From the NCBI RefSeq assembly GCF_958295425.1, contig NC_081146.1, positions 6,697,649 through 6,761,648 of the forward strand: a stretch of DNA of 64,000 nt, written 5' to 3'. The position numbers and the translations under genes are program-made. Below are positions 60,194-64,000 of the stretch, one piece after another. The notes beneath the pieces were generated by a model. It was not told the DNA's origin and did no database searches. It worked only from the letters and a program-made list of their open reading frames with translations. The number at the start of each line of letters is the position of its first letter. Within the stretch, counting starts at the first letter, position 1. The stretch comes from Solea solea (lineage: Eukaryota; Chordata; Actinopteri; Pleuronectiformes; Soleidae).

Positions 60194-63100
60194 CTGAGGA
60201 AAACAAAGGGGAGAAAACAGCAGTAATCAGACACGACGAGACAAAAAGAACTCACACCTGCAACCTTAAGAAATAAAAAAACAACAAATATCCTCCTGAG
60301 AGACAAACAGATCCGACCCCTGAACACAATCATATCTGTGCTGCAAGTGTTTTTAATCCAATCATTCATTATCGCCCCGCTGATAAATTACAACACAAAG
60401 GTTAATGGTTCTTTCAGGAATTGCAAGTTAGTAACATCACATTCATACAGTACACACACACACACACACACACACAGGCACAGGCAGACAGGTAACTACC
60501 CGATGGGTCTTGCGTGTTGACAGACAGACGAAAGGAGGGACGCACACACGGTGATGACAGCACACCACTGTTGCTGATGGATGGATTGTGAGGGAGAGAT
60601 GGAGTGATGGAATGGAGACACACAGACGGAGGGAGAAATGGACAGACGTGGAGCGAGCTGGTCTCTTTCTCACAGCTCTTAACATTTCCACAGGTCAGTC
60701 TGCAAAGAAACACATGGAAGGACAAAGGAGCGGGACATGAGCGGAGCTGAGCACATTAGTGTTACGACACAGACTCAACCGACGGTGAAACATGTTCTCA
60801 TGCAGCTTCAAGGTGCTTTATGAGAGAAATAATAATAAATAAGCACTAGGGCCATGATATATACACATCTCAGTCATCGGCCTTCTGCATTTTTTAACAA
60901 CATGTTTTCACCGTTGTTTCATCCCTCACTTCAGCAGAGGTGCCCATGAACTTTTGTGTATGTTACCTTCAGTATGTAAGCGTATACGGTATATTTAGAA
61001 CTCTGACATCACTCGCCGTGTGACCTGGTGCAGGTGCACATAATAGGTCTTTGCTGTTTTTCCTCTTTGTCACCTGGTGTGTAATTTTTGTTCGGACAAC
61101 AAGTGGCGTGTGGACACTTTCTGCTATCTATCACTTTATAAAATAATAATAAAGACAACATAACATTCTTACTGAAACAGGACATATATTATAATGTAAA
61201 AAGAAATTGTTAGATTGTAAATACAATCTGTGAATAAGGAGCTTTTAACTACTTTACATACAGTCAAGTAACTTCTGACCCTTTTCCACTATGGTCCCAG
61301 CTCGCCTCGCCTCGCCTCGGCACGGCACAGTTTAGGTTGGTAAAAATTGTTCTTGCGACGCAAAATACACACAATAAATGTCTAAATGCAAATGAATTTT
61401 ACAACTATTTTTCCTGAATTTACTTATTTTAACAGTTACGAGATTGACCTCTCTTCACATTGAAGTATCACACAGCAATTAAATGAAATTATCCAAAAGT
61501 CAAGAAAATTCACTCACCCAACCAAAAAAGTAGAAACCATCAGTTTATGTCGCTGCAGTGTAGGTTTTTTATAGTTTTACATTTTTTGTATCTGATACAT
61601 GTCAAATAAATATGAAAGTAAAATACTCTCCTTTATTCCCTGAATGACTTGAATGATATCAAACTACAAATAAACATAGTGGTTGGGAGGTAATTCATAG
61701 CAAACCTCAAATCACTAAACCTGCAGAGCTGGAGATGAAGCGAGGACACATTTCTCTACCCACAGCACACACAGTGCCACCCACCCGCAGGCATAAATCT
61801 TTTAGAGCTTACATGTCCTGCATTTCGACTTCAGCTACACCTCACTGCATAACGGCATGACGACTGAGCATCTTGGCGGAACATTTCACAGATATTAAGG
61901 CTACTTGACCTCTAAGCCAAGCCAGGACACTGTCAGCTTTACAGCACCACAGTGTGAGAGACAGAGAAAGACAACTACAAAGACAAGGCAAAGAAGGGGA
62001 GAAACCACAGAACCAGAGACGGATGAAATGCAACGATTTGGGAGAAAGTGAGACAAAGGAGGGGCTGAAAGAGTGAGCGAGTGAGTGAGAGAGTGAGTGA
62101 GTGAGTGAGTGAGTGAGTGGGGGTGCACTGCAGTGGAGCTGCAAGGACTAAAGCTTATCTCTAATTGGCTGCTTTGCTATCAGGAAGCTAGAGATGAGGA
62201 CAAATTAGTTTTTGTACAATAACAAGCCCAGGACGGGCTGGGGAAGCTTTGTGAGGAGAGCCAGGAGGTTTTCCTGCAGACAGAAGAGCCTCCACCTCAT
62301 GTGAGCAAAGACACAGATTGGGAACTCACACCACCCACTTTGGCAGTGGCTGCCTCACTCCAGCACAGCCTTCACTGCCAGTCAGTGCCATGTATAATGA
62401 ATTAGCAGTTTGTGTTGCAGTGAGAAAGTGAGATGAGAGATAGCTACAGCCCGTTTTTTGATCTTGTGGCGCTGATGAGTGTCAGGGGGATTTTTTTTCT
62501 CTCGTATCAGCACATGTGCTAAATCATCGCAACCTGAGGCAAAGACTATGATTAATGGATTGTTTTCAGTGAAGGTTACGCTCCAGTATCATGTAATTAG
62601 ACTGAACCATAAACATTTGTTTTGATGTTTCCCCCAGTGCCGCCAACTAAAAGTGAGTTTCGTCGGAGGTTTTTGTTCACGAGTCGTGACCAGTGAGAAC
62701 AAATCAGGAAGTGACTGCAGGTTACTGTGTTATTCTTTTTAAAGGTCTCCATTTCTGGTTAAAGTGCAGCCACATCGTTTTCAAAGTAAAATGGAGCCAG
62801 CAGCATTTCCTTGTTTCTGGAGACTCTAAGACGGTGAGGTGAGCTGCAGGTTTCTAATCAACGTTTTCTGAGGTCATAGTAAAAGGGACCCTCTGTGGTC
62901 CCACTTGGCTGAATTAACAGCACCTTAATTAAAAGAAAAAGTCAGTGACTGTCATAAATGTAGCTTTAGTTTTAAGTTTTGTTTTATTAGTGCCTGCTGC
63001 TGCAAGGCATACTAGTGAGAACCTAGACTTCTCACTAGAATGCATTGCAGCGCAAGCATCTATTGTAATCGTACTTGGTGCATATTCTGCTTGATATTAT

Positions 63101-63585
63101 TCCTCTTCCTCCCGTTTTTCACCGTGTAACTCCTCCCACAGTTTTGATAAAACCCCCACACATCTTATATCAAAACGTGCGGCTTGATCGGGAATGGTGT
63201 GCTATGACTTTTAAAAGACTTTAAACAAAAATCGCGGAAAACTGCGAAAGATTTCCACATGCACATGAATGGGAAACGGAGAAAACCAAGCCCACTTTGG
63301 AGCATCACAGTGTCGTCATACTTTAACGTAAAAAACCTGATTGTAACTTTAAATGGGTCACAAGACCTAAGTCAACGTTTTGATAAATATTACAGTTTTA
63401 ATACAATCACAGTTTAAGTTTTGTACTTTTTTTTGACGTTTTCAAATTTTATAATGTGTATTGCGTATATAAATTGTGTATAAATCACAAAAATCACTAA
63501 ACAAACGCTTCTCCTGTCCACAATTTCCAACCTACACGGACAATGTTTACATCAAAACGTTGCTATGGTTGTCTTCTAACCCTTT
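60194..63585. other. cacng8: cacng8 intron 1 (partial), no exon seen
   Basis: No TARP exon 1 (no minus-strand GLWR.CC motif) is found to the right edge, so this is probably intron 1, which is long in TARP genes. It holds (CA)n (60451-60476), a short (ctcgc)n patch at about 61297-61320 in MITE-like text, and (GAGT)n at about 62071-62119. Confidence 0.5.
62071..62119 (+). repeat. (GAGT)n microsatellite
   Basis: About a dozen gagt units with a few changes at the left end. Confidence 0.9.
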
Positions 63586-63823
63586 ATTAAACTATGACAT
63601 TTTTGTCAAATTTGGACAACTTACTAAACTATGAGATTTTTGTCACATTTTGGACGACATACTAAACTATGACGTTTTTGTCACATTTTGGACAACAAAC
63701 TAAATATGATGTTTTTGTCTGATATTGGACGACATACTAAACTATGACGTTTTTGTAACATTTTGGACGACATACTAAACTATGACGTTTTTGTAACATT
63801 TTGGACGACATACTAAACTATGA
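63586..63823 (+). repeat. 37-38-bp minisatellite, about six copies
   Basis: The phrase taaactatga recurs at intervals of 37-38 bases (near 63589, 63626, 63664, 63702, 63739, 63777 and 63815). The unit includes gtttttgt and attttggacgacatac. The fourth unit is the most diverged. The array ends inside a unit, where the SINE at 63824 begins. Confidence 0.92.
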
Positions 63824-64000
63824 GGGCCACACGGTGGTGTAGTGGTTAGCACTCTCGCCTTGCAGCGAGAAGACCCGGGTTCGAGTCCCGGTTGGAACAA
63901 GGGCCTTTCTGCATGGAGTTTGCATGTTCTCCCCGTGTGTGCGTGGGTTCTCTCCAGGTTCTCCGGCTTCCTCCCACAGTCCAAAAACATGCAATGTGGG
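63824..64000 (+). mobile_element. tRNA-derived SINE, well-preserved 5' part (runs off the window)
   Basis: A tRNA-like head (cacggtggtgtagtggttag as A-box region; gggttcgagtcccggtt as B-box region) continues into the SINE core ctgcatggagtttgcatgtt, ctccccgtgtgtgcgtgggt, ctccggcttcctcccacagt. The head is intact here, unlike the copies at 29720 and 50596, so this is the youngest copy in the window. It is not a tRNA gene. Confidence 0.85.

Noticed and set aside
60414..60725. Candidate exon 1 of cacng8 on the minus strand
   Set aside because: The frame lacks the helix-1 text and the GLWR.CC motif expected directly before exon 2; it is driven by (CA)n.
63824..63895. tRNA gene
   Set aside because: A- and B-box-like text is the SINE head and continues straight into the SINE core.

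Overview
The window is nuclear DNA of a ray-finned fish, most likely a percomorph teleost. Support for this: compact multi-exon genes with GT-AG introns, many (CA)n/(TG)n microsatellites, teleost-type SINEs, hAT-like MITEs, a fossil Tc1 element, and proteins that read as fish versions of vertebrate genes. No prokaryotic, viral or CRISPR feature was seen. Exon limits were placed by hand from splice consensus, reading phase and remembered family features; nothing was aligned or searched.

Layout from left to right: the 3' end of a GSG1-like gene (gsg1l2, +, 193-811); recoverin (rcvrn, -, 2293-5558); tmem100-like (+, 9295-9768); a 27-exon divergent JIP3/JIP4 (SPAG9-like) scaffold gene (+, 14419-22120); a two-pass tmem238-like gene (-, 23449-23775); ccdc106 (+, 25601-27848); the splicing factor u2af2 (+, 31151-38638); a gene-poor, repeat-rich stretch (about 40-46 kb); cacng6 (+, 46435-51227); and the 3' three coding exons of cacng8 (-, 56750-60193), whose first exon lies beyond the right edge.

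The gene content joins two human synteny blocks: GSG1L2/RCVRN (17p13) with TMEM100 (17q22) on the left, and TMEM238/CCDC106/U2AF2/CACNG6/CACNG8 (19q13.42) on the right. The genes are ordinary single eukaryotic units, not a shared pathway. Two themes recur. Photoreceptor and synaptic signalling: recoverin is a calcium sensor, cacng8 and the GSG1L-type family are AMPA-receptor auxiliary subunits, and cacng6 belongs to the calcium-channel gamma family. RNA processing: u2af2 recognises the 3' splice site.

No wholly new system is apparent. The most notable items are the divergent 990-residue JIP3/4 paralogue with an upstream-ORF-rich leader, an in-frame 36-nt cassette exon in u2af2, a perfect 13-bp intronic hairpin, a G-quadruplex-prone start to the u2af2 3' UTR, convergent cacng6/cacng8 with no cacng7 between them, and nested repeats.
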